Source: Phytopythium helicoides (lineage: Eukaryota > Oomycota > Peronosporomycetes > Pythiales > Pythiaceae). Taken from it: 64,000 nt of DNA. Below are positions 62,946-64,000 of this stretch, piece by piece. The stretch spans positions 587,475 through 651,474 of the forward strand of contig JANFNE010000032.1 in the NCBI GenBank assembly GCA_024867545.1. Direction: 5' to 3'. Positions within the stretch are counted from its first letter, which is position 1; every line of letters starts with the position of its first letter. Made by a program: the position numbers and the translations under genes. The notes beneath the pieces are model-generated. The model did not search any database and had not been told where the DNA came from. It was given only the letters and a program-made list of their open reading frames with translations.

Positions 62946-64000
62946 ATGGCGACGCGCACGGGGAGGCTGGTGCTGGACCGCAAGACGGGCAAGATGGTCG
63001 AGGAGTTCAAGGAGGACCAGATGGCTGTCGCGCTCTTTGATAAGGAGTGCGAGCGACCGGAGGACCACAAGTTCCAGTTTGTGCTGCGCTCCGATTTCAC
63101 GCTGTACGGGGGTTGGATTGAGGAGGTGAGCTGTGAGAGGTGGCAGCTAATGAAGCCATGGATGGCTGCAGAGCCAAGATCAATTTGCTGTTCAATTGCA
63201 ATGCAGCGCTGCTCAAAGATCCGTTCGGGAGTAAGTAGCGGTGATCGCGAATGCTAGAGCCAGCATAAGACAGACTGACGGCATAATGATGCACAGATGT
63301 GTTGTGGCCCAAGGACTGGATGACGCAGGTATTGCCGCCCAAGGGTAGTGATAGATGGTTCTACATCATTCATGAGAGGTTGGAGCCGCTTCCGCGCGAC
63401 GATCTGGTGGATCCACTCTACTCAGGTGGATCAGCGATCATGCTGTCAGGTGTACCGATTCAATGCGAAGAGATCGACCTGAAAACGTGGCTGCTCTTCG
63501 GGGTTGCACAAGATTTTGAACCACTCAAGCGAGTCAAATCGGACATTGAGCTTTCGCGAAAGAAGAAGCTGCTGTTGAAGCAGAAGTTGGACGGGTTGCC
63601 TACTTTGGATATTGAAGGATCCCCTGAGCAGCAAGCCGAGACACGAAAGAAGCTTGCAGATGCAATCGAAGGCCATGCCACACGATACGATGAAGAATTA
63701 GCGACATTAAGCAGGCGAAAGGCTCGAATTGAGAGGCTATTGTTCACAGAGCCACTAAACTTGGCAATTATCCCAGAGGAAACGGATCGCTATGGAACTT
63801 CGGGAGTCAAACCAACTGATAATGATCAAAAGCTAGTAGAAACTCGCACGTGGATGGTACAGTTTACAAGCTCGCGTGGGGTAGAGCTGGCAACTGTTGC
63901 GATGGCAAAATGCGATTGGAACTATGTGTGTCTTGCGCAAGCACGGCCAACTCCACTAGCGTTTTTAGAGGATGACCAGGTCGAAGGGAACGACGGGGCT
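62946..64000 (+). CDS. Unrecognised conserved-looking protein, 5' part (runs off the window)
   Basis: ATG at 62946. Proposed exons 62946-63103, 63172-63230, and 63297 to beyond the window end; the frame is open through base 64000. The start is MATRTGRLVLDRKTGKMVEE, then FDKECERPEDHKFQFVLRSD, AKINLLFNCNAALLKDPFG, NVLWPKDWMTQVLPPKGSDR, WFYIIHERLEPLPRDD and WLLFGVAQDFEPLKR, followed by a charged coil (RRKARIERLLF). The first intron (GTACGG at 63104) was chosen to keep phase; a donor at 63126 would break the frame. No family was recognised. Divergent from CWC27, 145 bp apart. Confidence 0.7.

Noticed and set aside
63126..63171. Intron 63126-63171 (GTGAGC donor) in the last gene
   Set aside because: It puts the next exon in a frame with a stop; the GTACGG donor at 63104 keeps the frame into the conserved blocks.

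Overview
The window is nuclear DNA of an oomycete, most probably a Phytophthora-like peronosporalean. The reasons are KRE6/SKN1-type glucan genes in a tandem array, animal/plant-type NADPH oxidases with an EF-hand region, short introns (about 48-90 nt) with GTRNGT-like donors, genes packed 20-400 bp apart on both strands, divergent gene pairs sharing CCAAT-rich promoters, and a TEX9 homologue that fits a flagellated zoospore. Nothing looks bacterial or organellar. No tRNA, rRNA or CRISPR was recognised.

Left third (1-18.8 kb): six KRE6/SKN1-like family-GH16 genes, all on the plus strand. Order: A, B (interrupted), C, B', C', D. A segment of about 6.1 kb (2567-8700) is repeated almost perfectly at 9557-15689. 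B and B' carry the same insertion of about 1.0 kb, so the insertion predates the duplication. Intact copies have a signal peptide, a GH16-like EIDxxE catalytic motif, a six-cysteine EGF-like module, one C-terminal membrane segment and a shared C-terminal tail ending YSTNF(V/I).

Middle (18.9-30.1 kb): STK19 homologue, PUS1/TruA-type pseudouridine synthase, glycine-cleavage H protein, an intronless 1691-residue kinesin-12-like motor, a small ankyrin protein and the CCAAT-binding subunit NF-YB.

30.3-36.7 kb: three tandem serine carboxypeptidase (S10) genes on the minus strand, period about 2.27 kb. Copies 2 and 3 are nearly identical. Copy 1 differs mainly in its second exon and the flanking introns.

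37-52.9 kb: dense housekeeping block: COX11, ribosomal protein eL32, a CCR4-like EEP nuclease, dymeclin, spermidine synthase, U1-C, a SYP7-like Qc-SNARE, an ankyrin/coiled-coil protein, TEX9, HemK/PrmC methyltransferase and one unrecognised acidic protein.

53-64 kb: two tandem NADPH oxidases on the minus strand whose last ~490 coding bases have been homogenised, then the spliceosomal cyclophilin CWC27 and the 5' part of an unrecognised protein running off the end.

The genes do not form one pathway. Three groups do cohere: secreted or cell-surface families in tandem arrays (SKN1-like, carboxypeptidase, NOX), mitochondrial proteins (GCSH, COX11, probably HemK), and RNA-processing proteins (U1-C, CWC27, PUS). 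All gene models are read from sequence by frame, splice-site and family comparison from memory. Introns were placed by hand.
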